Positions 1-8,949 of a stretch of 64,000 nt of DNA are shown here, in pieces. A program made the position numbers and the translations under genes. This DNA comes from Deinococcus sp. Leaf326 (GTDB taxonomy: Bacteria > Deinococcota > Deinococci > Deinococcales > Deinococcaceae). Numbering within the stretch: the first letter of the stretch is position 1; each line of letters opens with the position of its first letter. A model generated the notes under the pieces. It saw only the letters and a list, made by a program, of their open reading frames with translations. It searched no databases and had not been told where the DNA came from. Where the stretch lies: positions 248,001 to 312,000 of the forward strand of contig NZ_LMOM01000032.1 of NCBI RefSeq assembly GCF_001424185.1, written 5' to 3'.

Positions 1-699
1 CGGCCCGCCCGCGAACACATCTACCTTCAGGACCCAGTGCTCCCGGCCCGTCTCGTCCGGCAGCGCGAAGAGGTCGGGAACCTCCCAGATGCCGCCCGCC
101 TCGCCCGCCGGCCCGAAGACGCTCAGGGAAGTCCAGACGTGCAGGTTGGGCGACCCGTACAGGGCGACCTGCCGCTCATCCGGGTACACCACCGCCCCGA
201 CCCACTGCTCGCTCGGGCCATGCCAGAAGACCTTGGGATCGCGGAAGTCGGCGCGGCCCTCGTCGAGTACGGGGTGGTCGGGGCCGAAGTGCCACGTCTC
301 GCCGTCGTCGCGGCTGTAGGCGAGGTATTGCGCCTGCCAGGAGTGCCCGGCCCCCGTATACAGGGCCACGACCGGAGGCGAGGCGTCGCCGCGCTGCCGC
401 AGGCCCGAGGTGTTATGGGTGTCCACGACCGCGCTGCCCGAGAAGATGGCGTGCGCCTCACGGCCCGGCAGCGCCACGTCGTGCTCCTGCCAGCGCAGCA
501 GGTCGCGGCTGGTGGCGTGGCCCCAGCTCATGTTGGCGTGCTCAGTGCCCTGCGGGTTGTGCTGGTAGAAGAGGTGGTAGACCTTCCCCACCTGCACCAG
601 CCCGTTGGGGTCGTTGATCCAGTGCTGCCGGGGCGTGAAGTGGATCAGAGGTCGCCAGGCCGGGGTCGGGACGGGTGTGGCGGAGGACATGGAGACCAT
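1..699 (-). CDS. GH32 family beta-fructosidase (sucrose/levan hydrolase), N-terminal part
   Basis: The gene runs off the left edge, so only about the first 233 residues are visible. GH32 enzymes hydrolyse beta-fructosides such as sucrose, inulin or levan. Three family signatures are present in order: WINDPNG near residue 27 (Asp nucleophile), FRDPK near residue 150 (transition-state Asp) and WEVPD near residue 210 (Glu acid/base). There is no signal peptide, so a cytoplasmic sucrose-type hydrolase is more likely than a secreted levanase; this is inference. Two in-frame ATGs, at 699 and 690, could be the start; neither has a strong ribosome site. Confidence 0.88.
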   Translation of the reverse strand, partial: MVSMSSATPVPTPAWRPLIHFTPRQHWINDPNGLVQVGKVYHLFYQHNPQGTEHANMSWGHATSRDLLRWQEHDVALPGREAHAIFSGSAVVDTHNTSGLRQRGDASPPVVALYTGAGHSWQAQYLAYSRDDGETWHFGPDHPVLDEGRADFRDPKVFWHGPSEQWVGAVVYPDERQVALYGSPNLHVWTSLSVFGPAGEAGGIWEVPDLFALPDETGREHWVLKVDVFAGGP

Positions 700-735
700 G
701 ATGCCTGGCGCCGCGCCCTGCGGGTAGAGGCGGCC

Positions 736-770
736 AAAAGAAAGGGCCGCCCTCCTCGGAAAAGCGGCCC
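736..770 (-). terminator. Intrinsic terminator of the HU gene
   Basis: Read on the minus strand, a perfect 7-bp stem (positions 764-770 and 744-750) with a 13-base loop is followed by TTTCTTTT at 743-736. It lies about 20 bases after the HU stop codon. Confidence 0.8.
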
Positions 771-788
771 GGAACAGCGGGGGGAGGC

Positions 789-1169
789 TTAGAGGTTGCC
801 CTTGAGAGTGCTGGCGACCTTGAAGGCGACCTTCTTGCCGGCGGGGATCTGGATCTTCTCGCTCGTGCCGGGCTTGACGCCGGTGCGGGCGGCGGTTTCC
901 TTGACGCTCATCGTCCCCAGGCCGGGCAGACCGACGCTCTTGCCGCTCTTGATCGCGTCCACGACCACGTCGAGCATCGCGCTGACGGCTTCTTCGCTCT
1001 GCTTCTTGGTCAGGCCGGTCTTGTCGGCGACCAGTTCGACGAGCTGGGTCTTGGCGACCTTGTTGCTCTCACCGGGTACTTTCTTGGCCGGAGCGGCCTT
1101 GGGTGCGGGCGCCGGAGCAGCGGCGGCAGCGGTCTTTTTCGCGGGGGCCTTCGTGGACTTTTTCGTCAT
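789..1169 (-). CDS. hup: DNA-binding protein HU with Lys/Ala-rich N-terminal tail
   Basis: This 126-residue nucleoid protein bends and compacts DNA. The last 90 or so residues are a standard HU fold: helix-turn-helix body, then the [15 protein letters not shown] arm region and a [15 protein letters not shown] end. The first 35 residues are rich in Lys, Ala and Pro ([10 protein letters not shown], then an Ala-Pro stretch), an extension known from Deinococcus HU proteins and resembling eukaryotic H1 tails. The ATG at 1169 is preferred over the one at 1181 because a promoter at 1177-1205 places the transcript start at or next to it, and the 1181 ATG lies inside the -10 element. It is a single-gene unit with its own terminator. 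Confidence 0.93.
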   Translation of the reverse strand: MTKKSTKAPAKKTAAAAAPAPAPKAAPAKKVPGESNKVAKTQLVELVADKTGLTKKQSEEAVSAMLDVVVDAIKSGKSVGLPGLGTMSVKETAARTGVKPGTSEKIQIPAGKKVAFKVASTLKGNL

Positions 1170-1176
1170 GGTGAGC

Positions 1177-1205
1177 AGCATGACATATCGTTTTGCCCTT
1201 GTGAA
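1177..1205 (-). promoter_or_regulatory. Promoter of the HU gene (leaderless)
   Basis: On the minus strand, TTCACA (1205-1200) and CATGCT (1182-1177) are separated by exactly 17 bases. The -10 ends 7 bases before the ATG at 1169, so the mRNA should begin at or next to the start codon. Confidence 0.6.
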
Positions 1206-1433
1206 GGGGCTTCGGCGGTGAGAATGCCCGCTGAGACGTCTTTCTTCAGGTTGAGGGGGGGAGGAGAGCGGCTCCAGCCCCCGCACCAGGGAGGATTAAG
1301 GAAACCCGCATTCCGGCGTGACGGGTGATCATTGCCGTCCAGCACGTCTCCGAGCCGTCGCTCGGCAAGTGGCTGAAGTGGGGCTGACGCCCTCCCTCAC
1401 GCCCGCCTCAGCCATTCGCAGTACGTGTGAAGC

Positions 1434-2867
1434 ATGAGACGACATTCTGGATATGCGGCGCTGCTGGGCCTGACTTTGTTGCTTGCTGGATGCGGTGACG
1501 TGGGTACGGACCCCGGAACAGGCGGTGGTGGAGGGGGCGGCGGAGGCGCAGGCCTCTGTGGGCAGGGCGTCTCCGGGGGGCTTCAGGCAGCGTCGGCCGG
1601 AGGGGTAGCAGCCGGGCTTCAGGTCAGTACGCCGGCCGCCGACTGGAGCGCGCCGCACATCGCAGGGCAGGTATTGCTTGTCGGCCCGGCCGGAGGCCTG
1701 AGTGCCCAGAATCAGGAAGTGCGGGGCCTTCCGGCCCTGAGTGGCGTGCAGACCCTGCGGGTGGATGACACCCTGACCCTGGCCTTCACGCCGACCGGGC
1801 AGGACGACCGGGCCTTTGCCCTGCGGCTCCAGGCGGCGGGGATGCGTGCCCAGCCCAATTTCCTGTATGCGCCCCTGGCGGTGCCCAACGATCCGGGGTT
1901 TCCCGGCAACAGCGGCGTGAGCGTGGCCGGCAAGCTCTACGACCAGGACTACCTGACCCGTATCCGCGCGTCGGGGGCCTGGGACGCGGTGCGCTCCTGC
2001 GGCAAGCCGCTGACGGCCGCCCGGACCGCGGTCCTCGACACCGGGGTGGACGACGGGCATCCGGACCTCGCTGGGCGGTTGCTCGACGGCCGGTCCTTCG
2101 GCAACTCGGGGGGCAGCAGTGCTGGCGCTCCCGAGGTCTCGCAGGGTGACCGGGGGCACGGTACGAGCAGCGCGGGCCTCATCGGCGCGGCAGCTGACAA
2201 CGGCACCGGCCTTGCGGGTTTGACTTGGCAGGGGCGCAACGTGCTGCCCGTCAAGGTGATCAACGAGCAGGGCAGCGCGGTGGGGGCCAGTACGGTGTCT
2301 ATCCGGAATGGCCTGACCTACGCTGTAGAGCAAGGTGCCAAGGTCGTGAACATGAGCCTGGGCATTCGTGGCAATCCCGGCGACAAGGCGCTCGACGACG
2401 CCCTGGCGAACGCTGCGGCCAGCGCCGTGCTCGTGGCGGCGGCCGGCAACACCAGCGGGGACGGCATCTACTACCCGGCAAGCAATGCCAACGTGATCGC
2501 CGTGGGGGCGGTGGGCCGCGAGGACTCGCTCGCCTGCTACAGTGCCCGGCCCGGGAGTGCCAGCGGCTCGCGTCAGCTCGACATCGTCGCGCCGGGGGGC
2601 AATGCGGGCACGGGCACGAGCAGTTGCTACGCCAGCAATCCCTACGATCAGCTCGTGCTGGCGACCCGCGACCAGGGCGGTTACACCCTGCGCGCCGGAA
2701 CCAGCGAGGCTGCGCCCCTGGTGAGCGGGGTCGCGGCCCTGATTCGTTCGGCCAACCCGAACCTGAGTGCGGCGCAGGTTAAGAGCCTGCTGCTGGGCAG
2801 CACACGGCAGGTCAACAATCTGAAGTTCCTCGACGCCGAGGCGGCGGTGAAGGCCGCACTGCGCTGA
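1434..2867 (+). CDS. Secreted subtilisin-like (S8) serine protease, lipoprotein
   Basis: This is a 477-residue subtilase predicted to be anchored as a lipoprotein. The N-terminus has Arg-Arg, a hydrophobic stretch and the lipobox LAGC with Cys20, followed by a Gly-rich linker (about residues 28-40). A propeptide-like region ending near residue 145 precedes the catalytic domain. The triad is visible: Asp202 in AVLDTGVDDGHPDL, His242 in GHGTSSAG, Ser422 in GTSEAAPL; the oxyanion Asn lies in AAAGNTSG. A broken relative lies tail to tail just downstream, which suggests an old duplication. No ribosome site is evident before the ATG, in keeping with a very short leader. Confidence 0.92.
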   Translation: MRRHSGYAALLGLTLLLAGCGDVGTDPGTGGGGGGGGGAGLCGQGVSGGLQAASAGGVAAGLQVSTPAADWSAPHIAGQVLLVGPAGGLSAQNQEVRGLPALSGVQTLRVDDTLTLAFTPTGQDDRAFALRLQAAGMRAQPNFLYAPLAVPNDPGFPGNSGVSVAGKLYDQDYLTRIRASGAWDAVRSCGKPLTAARTAVLDTGVDDGHPDLAGRLLDGRSFGNSGGSSAGAPEVSQGDRGHGTSSAGLIGAAADNGTGLAGLTWQGRNVLPVKVINEQGSAVGASTVSIRNGLTYAVEQGAKVVNMSLGIRGNPGDKALDDALANAAASAVLVAAAGNTSGDGIYYPASNANVIAVGAVGREDSLACYSARPGSASGSRQLDIVAPGGNAGTGTSSCYASNPYDQLVLATRDQGGYTLRAGTSEAAPLVSGVAALIRSANPNLSAAQVKSLLLGSTRQVNNLKFLDAEAAVKAALR

Positions 2868-2907
2868 GAAGGACCTGCAAAGAGGGCGCGGGGAGACTGG
2901 ATCTCTG

Positions 2908-3820
2908 CCGCGCCTGAGGCCCGCGCCCGCCTGAGCGTGTAACGCCGCCAGTCCCGCAATATGGGGAGTTGCCATGCTCGTGCCGCTCAGGCGCCGCATG
3001 CTGCCGCTCGGCCACGCCAAGAGTACGCCCACGCCGGGGGCCACCAGATCCACCGCGCCCGGGCCGTCCACGTCCGCGCACGAGAAGCGCGCAATGCAGT
3101 CGCGGCCGTCCACTGCCCCCACGGCGAGCACGCTGGCACAGGCGGCGGGGTTGCCGGCCGGGGCCACCACCTCGGGGCGCAGACTCTCGTTGCTGGCAGC
3201 AGTGGCCAGTAGCACGCCCTGCTCTAGTAGGCGCCGGGCGATCACCTCGTAACGCACGCTGGGGGGGCTGCCCGCAGGCCGGGCCGAGCCGAGGCTCATG
3301 GACAGGATCTTGGCCCCCTGGTCGGTCGCCCAGTCGATGGCGTCGATGATCTGGTCGTCGGTGCCGCGTCCACTGTGACCTCCGGAGCCACCCCATAACG
3401 CTGCCCGCCCGCCGGCTGGGCGCGGTCCGCCACCACCTCGGCGCAGTAGGTACCGTGCGCGTGCCCGTCCTGCGCGCCCGGCTCGATCTGGATTCCGGGT
3501 CGCACTTCTGCCTGCGTGTCGCCGGGCAGGTGCCGTTCCTCGTCGGGCAGCACGGCCATGACCTCGTCCAGGGCCTGTAGCCGCGTGATCTTGCCAGGAG
3601 TCAGGGTGGCAACCGCCACGCCCAGGCTGCGGTAGAACCGCGCGTGGACGCCGTTGGCTGTACCCAGGACCGTGCGGGTCGCGCGCATAGATGGCCCAGG
3701 CAGCGGTGAGACGTCCAGAGTGCTGGCGAGCAGTTCGGCATTGCCGGCATCCACCCGGCGAAAGAGGACGATGTGGGCGGGCTGTTCGTGAAGCAGGGTC
3801 TCAGTGGGCGTGGGGTCCAT
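2908..3820 (-). pseudogene. Decayed subtilisin-like protease (frameshifted, Asp motif missing)
   Basis: Two reading frames together spell a subtilase. The first, from ATG 3820 (ribosome site GGAGGAG 6 bases ahead), has a propeptide-like region and the His motif GHAHGTYCAE. The reading then shifts near 3370-3385 into a second frame with TDQGAKILSMSLG, the Asn-region AAASNES and the Ser motif GTSMATPHIAG. The segment that should carry the catalytic Asp (DTG) is absent between the propeptide and the His motif. The C-terminus loses family resemblance near 2910, next to the 3' end of the intact protease. Frameshift plus missing Asp make an active protease unlikely; a sequencing error alone would not explain both. 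Confidence 0.75.
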
Positions 3821-3897
3821 GGGGGTCTCCTCCGGTGAGCAGCAGGGGTGGGCTGTCATTCTCGCACCCCCTGGCGGGGCGGGGGAGGGCCGTCACA

Positions 3898-5115
3898 ATG
3901 AGGAACGTGTTCAGCCCCGAGCCGTTCAGCCGTCCTCCGCGCGTCACGGTGTCGCCTCCCGGGCCTATTACGGCCCTGCTACGCTTTGCCGCCCCCAGCG
4001 ACCCGCTGGCAGCCCAGCCCCGCTGGCGCCTCCTGCGTAACCCTGTGCAGGTGGTCACGGCGCACACCCTGGACGAGGTTGGTTCGGCCCTGAAGGCAGT
4101 CGAGCAGGCGGTCGCCGAGGGCCTGTACGCGGCCGGTTTCGTGACCTACGAGGCGGCTCCGGCCTTCGACCCGACCCTGGTCACCCACCCGTCCGGGGAG
4201 ATGCCGCTGCTGTGGTTCGCCCTGTTCACAAATTTCGAAGAACTGGATGACCTGCCCGGTTCCACCAGTAACTTCAGCCTCGGCGCGTGGACCCCGGACG
4301 GTCCAGAGACGGAGTACGCGGCCGCCATCACCGAGATCCGGCGACAGATCGCCGAGGGCAACACCTATCAGGTGAACCACACCCTCCGTCTGCGGGCGCC
4401 CTTCGCCGGAGACGACCTCGCGCTATTCACGGCTCTGAGCCGCGCACAGCCCACCTTCTACTCGGCGTACCTGAACGCGGGGCGCTGGCGGGTACTCTCG
4501 GTGTCGCCGGAACTGTTCTTCAGCGTCGCGGGAGGCGAGATCGTGACCCGTCCCATGAAGGGCACCGCACCGAGGGGAGGCACGCCGGAGGAGGACGCGG
4601 CCCGTGTCGCTGCCCTGCGCGCCTCGCCCAAGGAGCGCGCCGAGAACCTGATGATCGTGGACCTGCTGCGCAACGACCTCGGCCGCGTGTCCCGCTTCGG
4701 TACCGTCACGGTGCCCCGACTTTTCGAGGTCGAGACGTATCCGACCCTACACACCATGACTTCCATGGTGCGCGCCGAACTGCGGCCGAGCGTCCGACTA
4801 GCCGAGGTGTTCGGGGCCCTGTTTCCCTGCGGCTCGGTGACGGGCGCTCCCAAGGTAAACACCATGCGCCTGATCCGTAGGCTGGAGCCTGCGCCGCGCG
4901 GAGTGTACTGCGGCGCGGTCGGGTACCTGTCTCCAGGCGATGAGATGGTATTCAACGTGCCCATCCGTACCGTAACGCTCGACATGGCGCGCGGGACGGC
5001 CGAGTACGGGGTCGGCGGCGGCGTGACCTGGGACTCGACGCCGGAGGGTGAATATGCTGAGGTGCTCACAAAAGCAGCGGTCGTGCGGGGTCTGGTCACT
5101 GGGGAGCAGTCGTGA
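3898..5115 (+). CDS. pabB: Aminodeoxychorismate synthase component I
   Basis: This enzyme aminates chorismate to 4-amino-4-deoxychorismate for p-aminobenzoate and folate synthesis. The 405-residue protein carries the chorismate-binding domain: PMKGTAPRG with the Lys typical of PabB rather than anthranilate synthase, the ENLMIVDLLRNDLGR motif, GSVTGAPK and the YCGAVGY segment near the C-terminus. The ATG at 3898 has a GGGAGGG ribosome site 8-9 bases upstream; longer open frame upstream is ignored. It overlaps the lyase gene by 4 bases (GTGA), so the two should be translated together. No glutaminase partner (pabA) is in the window. Confidence 0.93.
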   Translation: MRNVFSPEPFSRPPRVTVSPPGPITALLRFAAPSDPLAAQPRWRLLRNPVQVVTAHTLDEVGSALKAVEQAVAEGLYAAGFVTYEAAPAFDPTLVTHPSGEMPLLWFALFTNFEELDDLPGSTSNFSLGAWTPDGPETEYAAAITEIRRQIAEGNTYQVNHTLRLRAPFAGDDLALFTALSRAQPTFYSAYLNAGRWRVLSVSPELFFSVAGGEIVTRPMKGTAPRGGTPEEDAARVAALRASPKERAENLMIVDLLRNDLGRVSRFGTVTVPRLFEVETYPTLHTMTSMVRAELRPSVRLAEVFGALFPCGSVTGAPKVNTMRLIRRLEPAPRGVYCGAVGYLSPGDEMVFNVPIRTVTLDMARGTAEYGVGGGVTWDSTPEGEYAEVLTKAAVVRGLVTGEQS

Positions 5116-5723
5116 CCTTCTCTCTGCTCGAAACCCTGCGCCTGGAGGCCGGTGAGTTGCCCGCCCTGGAGGCTCACCTCGACCGTATGGAGGCGTCGGC
5201 GCGGCATTTTGGCTGGCCGCTAGACCGGTCCGCGCTGCGCACTCTGGCCTGGCAGCGAGCCGCTGAGCACCCGGTCGGCGTCTGGCGCCTGCGGCTGCTG
5301 TGCGCCCCGGACGGGGAAATCGTGGCGCAGGACCTGCCTCTGGTAGACGAGCCTGTCCCCCTGCTCGCGGCCCTCGCCCAGACGCCGGTCCTAAGCACCG
5401 ACTCCCGTCTGGCCCACAAGACCACCGACCGCGCCGTATATGAGGCCCACCGCGCCGCCCAGCCGGACCTTCAGGAAGTCCTGCTCTGGAACGAACGCGG
5501 GGAACTGGCCGAGTTTGCGACCGGCAACCTAGTGCTGCGGTTAGAAGGCGAGCTGTTGACCCCGCCTCTGACCGCCGGCGTCCTGCCGGGAGTGGCGCGC
5601 GCGGCGGCCCTCGCTTCGGGCCGGATCGTCGAGGCGACCTTGCTCCGCCCGCTTCTCGCGCAGGCCGAAGAGGTGTGGCACCTCAACAGTCTGCGCGGGT
5701 GGCGGCCGGTGGTGTTGGGCTGA
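5112..5723 (+). CDS. pabC: Aminodeoxychorismate lyase-like PLP enzyme (class IV aminotransferase fold)
   Basis: The expected role is release of pyruvate from aminodeoxychorismate to give p-aminobenzoate. The 203-residue protein is short for the fold-type IV family. It keeps the PLP lysine in LAHKTTDRAVY and the cofactor-phosphate region around EFATGNLVLR and LTAGVLPGVAR. The GTG start at 5112 overlaps the pabB stop codon, and this pairing is the main support for substrate choice. The gene ends 3 bases from the end of the convergent thymidylyltransferase gene, with no room for a terminator between them. Confidence 0.88.
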   Translation: MTFSLLETLRLEAGELPALEAHLDRMEASARHFGWPLDRSALRTLAWQRAAEHPVGVWRLRLLCAPDGEIVAQDLPLVDEPVPLLAALAQTPVLSTDSRLAHKTTDRAVYEAHRAAQPDLQEVLLWNERGELAEFATGNLVLRLEGELLTPPLTAGVLPGVARAAALASGRIVEATLLRPLLAQAEEVWHLNSLRGWRPVVLG

Positions 5724-5726
5724 GCC

Positions 5727-6785
5727 TCAGGCCAGTTCGACGATGCTCGCGTCCGACACCGTCAGCTTGTGCGTGCGCGGAATGGTGCGGCCACCCCGGA
5801 CCTGGGCGCGCACGCCGATCAGGCAGTCCTGAAGGCGGGTGTTCAGATTCTCGATGAGCGCGTCGGCGTCGATGACACTGTGTTCGACCTCGGCATGCCG
5901 GATGACGCTGTTACGCCCGATGCTAGTGAAGGGGCCGATGTAGGCGTCCTCGATGACCACGTTCTCGCCAATAATCACCGGCCCGACGATCTTGCTGCGC
6001 ACCACCCGTGAGGACTCTGGGATCACCACCCGCCCACTGACCCGCGTCTCTATGACCTCGCCCCGGACGTCGCTTTCCAGTTTCTCCAGCAGGAGATGGT
6101 TGGCTTCGAGCAGATCGGTCGGCCGGCCCGTATCCTTCCACCAGCCGACGACTGGTTGGCCCATGACGGTGGCTCCGGCCTCGATCAGGCGCTGGATGCC
6201 GTCTGTGATCTCGTACTCGCCGCGCGCCGAAGGCGGCATGCCGTCGAGCATCTCGAACAGCCGGGCCGTGAAACAGTACAGACCCGCCACCGCGAGGTTG
6301 CTCGGCGGGTTCTTGGGCTTCTCGACCAGGCGCACGATGCGCTCGCCATCCATCTGCGCCACACCGAAGGCGGTTGGGTCTTCGACCTGTACCAGCGCGA
6401 TCAGCGCGTCGGGGCGCGCCTCCTGGAAACGCTCGACGAAGGGACGTGCGCCGTACTCGAAAAGGTTGTCTCCGAGATATACGCAGAAGTCGTCCTGGCC
6501 TACCCATTCGCGGGCGGTCAGGACTGCGTGCCCGAGCCCGAGCTGCTCGTTCTGGTCGATCAGCGTGATCTGCACCCCCGTAACGTTGCGAATGGCGTGG
6601 GCAATTTCGTCCCGCGTGAGTTGGGAGACCACGATGCCGATCTCATGGATGCCCGCCTCCTGCAGAGTACGGATCGCGTGGCGGATGATCGGCTGTCCGG
6701 CGACCCTCAGAACGGGTTTGGGGCGCGTGAAGGTGAGCGGACGCAGGCGGGTGCCGAGTCCAGCGGCGGGGATGATGGCTTTCAT
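5727..6785 (-). CDS. Glucose-1-phosphate thymidylyltransferase, long form with beta-helix tail
   Basis: The 352-residue protein should make dTDP-glucose from dTTP and glucose-1-phosphate. The nucleotidyltransferase domain begins with [16 protein letters not shown] and contains [10 protein letters not shown] (metal/sugar site) and WWKDTGRP. After about residue 245 comes a left-handed beta-helix made of hexapeptide-like repeats ([20 protein letters not shown] onward). This long form differs from the short RmlA encoded at 16862-17764. ATG 6785 is chosen because the family start MKAIIPAAG lies there and a TATGCT hexamer sits 8 bases upstream. It lies divergent from the polysaccharide genes and probably serves the same dTDP-sugar pool. 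Confidence 0.9.
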   Translation of the reverse strand: MKAIIPAAGLGTRLRPLTFTRPKPVLRVAGQPIIRHAIRTLQEAGIHEIGIVVSQLTRDEIAHAIRNVTGVQITLIDQNEQLGLGHAVLTAREWVGQDDFCVYLGDNLFEYGARPFVERFQEARPDALIALVQVEDPTAFGVAQMDGERIVRLVEKPKNPPSNLAVAGLYCFTARLFEMLDGMPPSARGEYEITDGIQRLIEAGATVMGQPVVGWWKDTGRPTDLLEANHLLLEKLESDVRGEVIETRVSGRVVIPESSRVVRSKIVGPVIIGENVVIEDAYIGPFTSIGRNSVIRHAEVEHSVIDADALIENLNTRLQDCLIGVRAQVRGGRTIPRTHKLTVSDASIVELA

Positions 6786-6793
6786 GTGTGGAC

Positions 6794-6799
6794 AGCATA
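6794..6799 (-). promoter_or_regulatory. -10 element (TATGCT) of the long thymidylyltransferase gene
   Basis: Minus-strand TATGCT lies 8 bases before the ATG at 6785. The same hexamer and spacing occur before the sensor kinase gene at 50298. No good -35 is visible 16-18 bases upstream. Confidence 0.45.
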
Positions 6800-6969
6800 A
6801 GCGCAAGAAATTGGCCGGGGGAGGCGGCCGCTTCTGTCCTTTTCTTGAGGCTCGTCTGGCAGGGAACTCTGTTCGCTGCAATGACAATGGCCCGAAAAAG
6901 CTCTATGAGAGCTAAGGTGAGTCAGGAACAAGTCAGCGAAGGGGCATGACTGGGAGTTTTTTCTTGTCC

Positions 6970-6999
6970 TTGACGGGAAAATTAAACATTTCACGTATT
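6970..6999 (+). promoter_or_regulatory. Possible promoter of the polysaccharide operon
   Basis: In an AT-rich gap between divergent genes, TTGACG (6970-6975) is followed 18 bases later by the weak -10 match CGTATT (6994-6999). The rest of 6786-7028 shows no open gene. The weak -10 keeps confidence low. Confidence 0.3.
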
Positions 7000-7028
7000 C
7001 GAGTCTCTTTTTGCGGTGATGTGGCAGA

Positions 7029-7259
7029 ATGAGCAAGATGGACACGACCTCAATGTTCGTGCCGGTGATTCTCGCGGGTGGCAGTGGAGAGCGTTTCTGG
7101 CCACTTTCCCGGCGCCACCGCCCCAAACAATTTCTCACGCTGGACGACTCGGGCCGCAGTCTGTTACGGGCGATTTCAAGGAGATTCCCCCGGTTGCTGG
7201 GTCATGCTGCCAAGAAGCCGGAGATCTGCCGCCCTGGCATCCGGAGCCAGTTTTCATGA
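7029..7259 (+). pseudogene. Remnant of mannose-1-phosphate guanylyltransferase (manC), 5' end only
   Basis: The first 46 or so codons match the start of ManC-type guanylyltransferases: [18 protein letters not shown] followed by RPKQFLTL. After about 7166 the family resemblance stops and the open frame closes at 7259. The remaining 300 or more residues, with the GDP-mannose active site and any phosphomannose isomerase domain, are missing. It overlaps the start region of the next gene, so it looks like the upstream edge of a deletion that removed manC from the head of this operon. It cannot encode an active enzyme. Confidence 0.75.
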
Positions 7260-8944
7260 CTGCCTTTCCGACCGACGACCTGCAGGAGGTGCCGCGCCAC
7301 CGCGCGCCGCAGCCGCCCGTACCAGAAAGTGACGGGGGTGACAATGAAATTGAACTGGGGGCTCTGTGGCAGGGTGTCCGCCGTCGCCTGCCCTGGATTC
7401 TGCTGGCGACGGCGCTCGTGGGAGGCGGTGTGTACCTCTGGTCGCGCTCGCAGCCCAGCATCTATGCCGCGTCTTCCAGTTTGGTGACTTCAGGGAACGG
7501 CAACGTGGGCGGCACCTCGCTGGTCACGGCCGCTCCACTGCCCCCAGGCGCGCTTCAGGAGGCCCTGCAGGGTCCGGTAGTGCTGGGCAGTATCATCAAG
7601 CAGCTCAAGAGTGCCCCGCAATTTTCTGCTGCGCAGCGCACCGCCCTGAGTGCTGAGCTGCAAGAAGAGTTGCAGCGTCAATCATTGAGCACCATCGAAT
7701 TGCAGACCCGGTTGGACCAGGGGGGCAACGGCGTTTACGTCGTCTCGGCCAGAGGCCCGACGCCTCAGGCGGCAGCGGCCCTGACCGACATCGCCACCGA
7801 CGCTCTGCTGAGCTGGGATCGGGGCCGCGCCCTGAGCGTGATCCAACGGGCACAGGCGTCGTTGCGGGCCCAGGTTACATCCATCAATAGCCAACTTGCC
7901 GCCGGGGACCTGACGGATGTCGAGCGTCAGACCCTGATTACAGCCCGGGCCGGCGTGCAGCGCAGTCTCGCCGAAGCGGGCATTCAGGTCGTGGGCCTCG
8001 CAGGTTACCTGCAAAAAGTTGCTCCGGCTGTCGCGCCTCTCGACCGGGTGGCGCCTCGACCGACCCGCAATGCCATTCTCGCGGGTCTGTTGACCCTGCT
8101 ACTCGGTGTGGGGCTCGCGGCGCTGCGCACAGTCACAGACCGTTCGGTGCGCTCGGAAGAAGACCTGCTGAATTTTGGCCTGCCGACGCTGGGTACCATT
8201 CCCCGGTTACGTAAGCGCGACATCGTCCTGAGCGGCATTGTCCGCGCGGCGCGGCAGGCGGGGCTGTACGAGGCCATCGGCTTCCTGCGCGTGAACCTGC
8301 TGTCGCAGCTGCCCCGCAAGACCGGGCTGCGTGTACTTGTGACCTCCACCTCGCCGGGTGAGGGTAAAAGCAGCTTGACCGCCACGTTGGCCGACAGCTT
8401 CGCGGCCAGTGGGCAGCGCGTGCTGATCATTGACGCTGACCTGCGCCGCGGCACCCAGCAGGAAGTGTGGGACAAGTTTGAGCGCGAGCACCGCTGGATT
8501 CAGCTGACTGGGCAGGAAGGTGGGGCGCGGTCCTTGCAGGACGCCCTACGCCAACCGGGCACCGTCCAAGTGATGGAAGTCGAGCCGCAGGTTCATGTGC
8601 TGCCCTCTGGGCCGGGGCTGCACGACAGCCTTCCCCTGCTCAACCAGTCCGACCTGGGCGTCATCTTGCCGCAGTGGAGCCAAGGCTATGATCTGGTTCT
8701 CATCGATAGCCCTCCTCTGCTTTCGCTGGCCGATAGCTTAGTGCTGGGCCGCCACACCGACGGCGTACTCATCGTGACTGAGGAAGGCAAGACCAGTCTC
8801 CAGACGGTGCGGCAGTTGCTGCGCCGCGCCCGCCAGGGTGGACTGCCCCTGCTGGGTTTCGTGCTGAATAAGGTGACGGTCTCCAGCCGCAACAGCCAGA
8901 ACTACGGCTACAGCTACGCCCCCCGGCGTACGGATAACCGGTAA
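7256..8944 (+). CDS. Chain-length determinant / BY-kinase fusion (Wzc-like)
   Basis: This 562-residue inner-membrane protein should control polysaccharide chain length and assembly through tyrosine autophosphorylation. A Wzz-type domain has membrane segments near residues 45-62 and again just before the kinase half ([17 protein letters not shown]). The cytoplasmic kinase has Walker A SPGEGKSS, Walker A' [10 protein letters not shown] and Walker B-like [10 protein letters not shown], and ends with a tyrosine cluster (YGYSY). The ATG at 7256 follows CCGGAG; upstream open frame is antisense to nothing known and overlaps the manC remnant. The gene lies 5 bases ahead of the initiating sugar transferase. 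No outer-membrane Wza or phosphatase gene is nearby. Confidence 0.87.
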   Translation: MTAFPTDDLQEVPRHRAPQPPVPESDGGDNEIELGALWQGVRRRLPWILLATALVGGGVYLWSRSQPSIYAASSSLVTSGNGNVGGTSLVTAAPLPPGALQEALQGPVVLGSIIKQLKSAPQFSAAQRTALSAELQEELQRQSLSTIELQTRLDQGGNGVYVVSARGPTPQAAAALTDIATDALLSWDRGRALSVIQRAQASLRAQVTSINSQLAAGDLTDVERQTLITARAGVQRSLAEAGIQVVGLAGYLQKVAPAVAPLDRVAPRPTRNAILAGLLTLLLGVGLAALRTVTDRSVRSEEDLLNFGLPTLGTIPRLRKRDIVLSGIVRAARQAGLYEAIGFLRVNLLSQLPRKTGLRVLVTSTSPGEGKSSLTATLADSFAASGQRVLIIDADLRRGTQQEVWDKFEREHRWIQLTGQEGGARSLQDALRQPGTVQVMEVEPQVHVLPSGPGLHDSLPLLNQSDLGVILPQWSQGYDLVLIDSPPLLSLADSLVLGRHTDGVLIVTEEGKTSLQTVRQLLRRARQGGLPLLGFVLNKVTVSSRNSQNYGYSYAPRRTDNR

Positions 8945-8949
8945 CGGTC

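Noticed and set aside
1329..3299. A 656-codon open frame on the minus strand
   Set aside because: Only its first 125 or so codons match a protease (the decayed subtilase); the rest is antisense to the intact subtilase and has no family features.
6781..7028. Possible radiation/desiccation response motif in the divergent gap
   Set aside because: No 17-bp palindrome resembling TTATGTCATTGACATAA was found here or upstream of other genes by eye.
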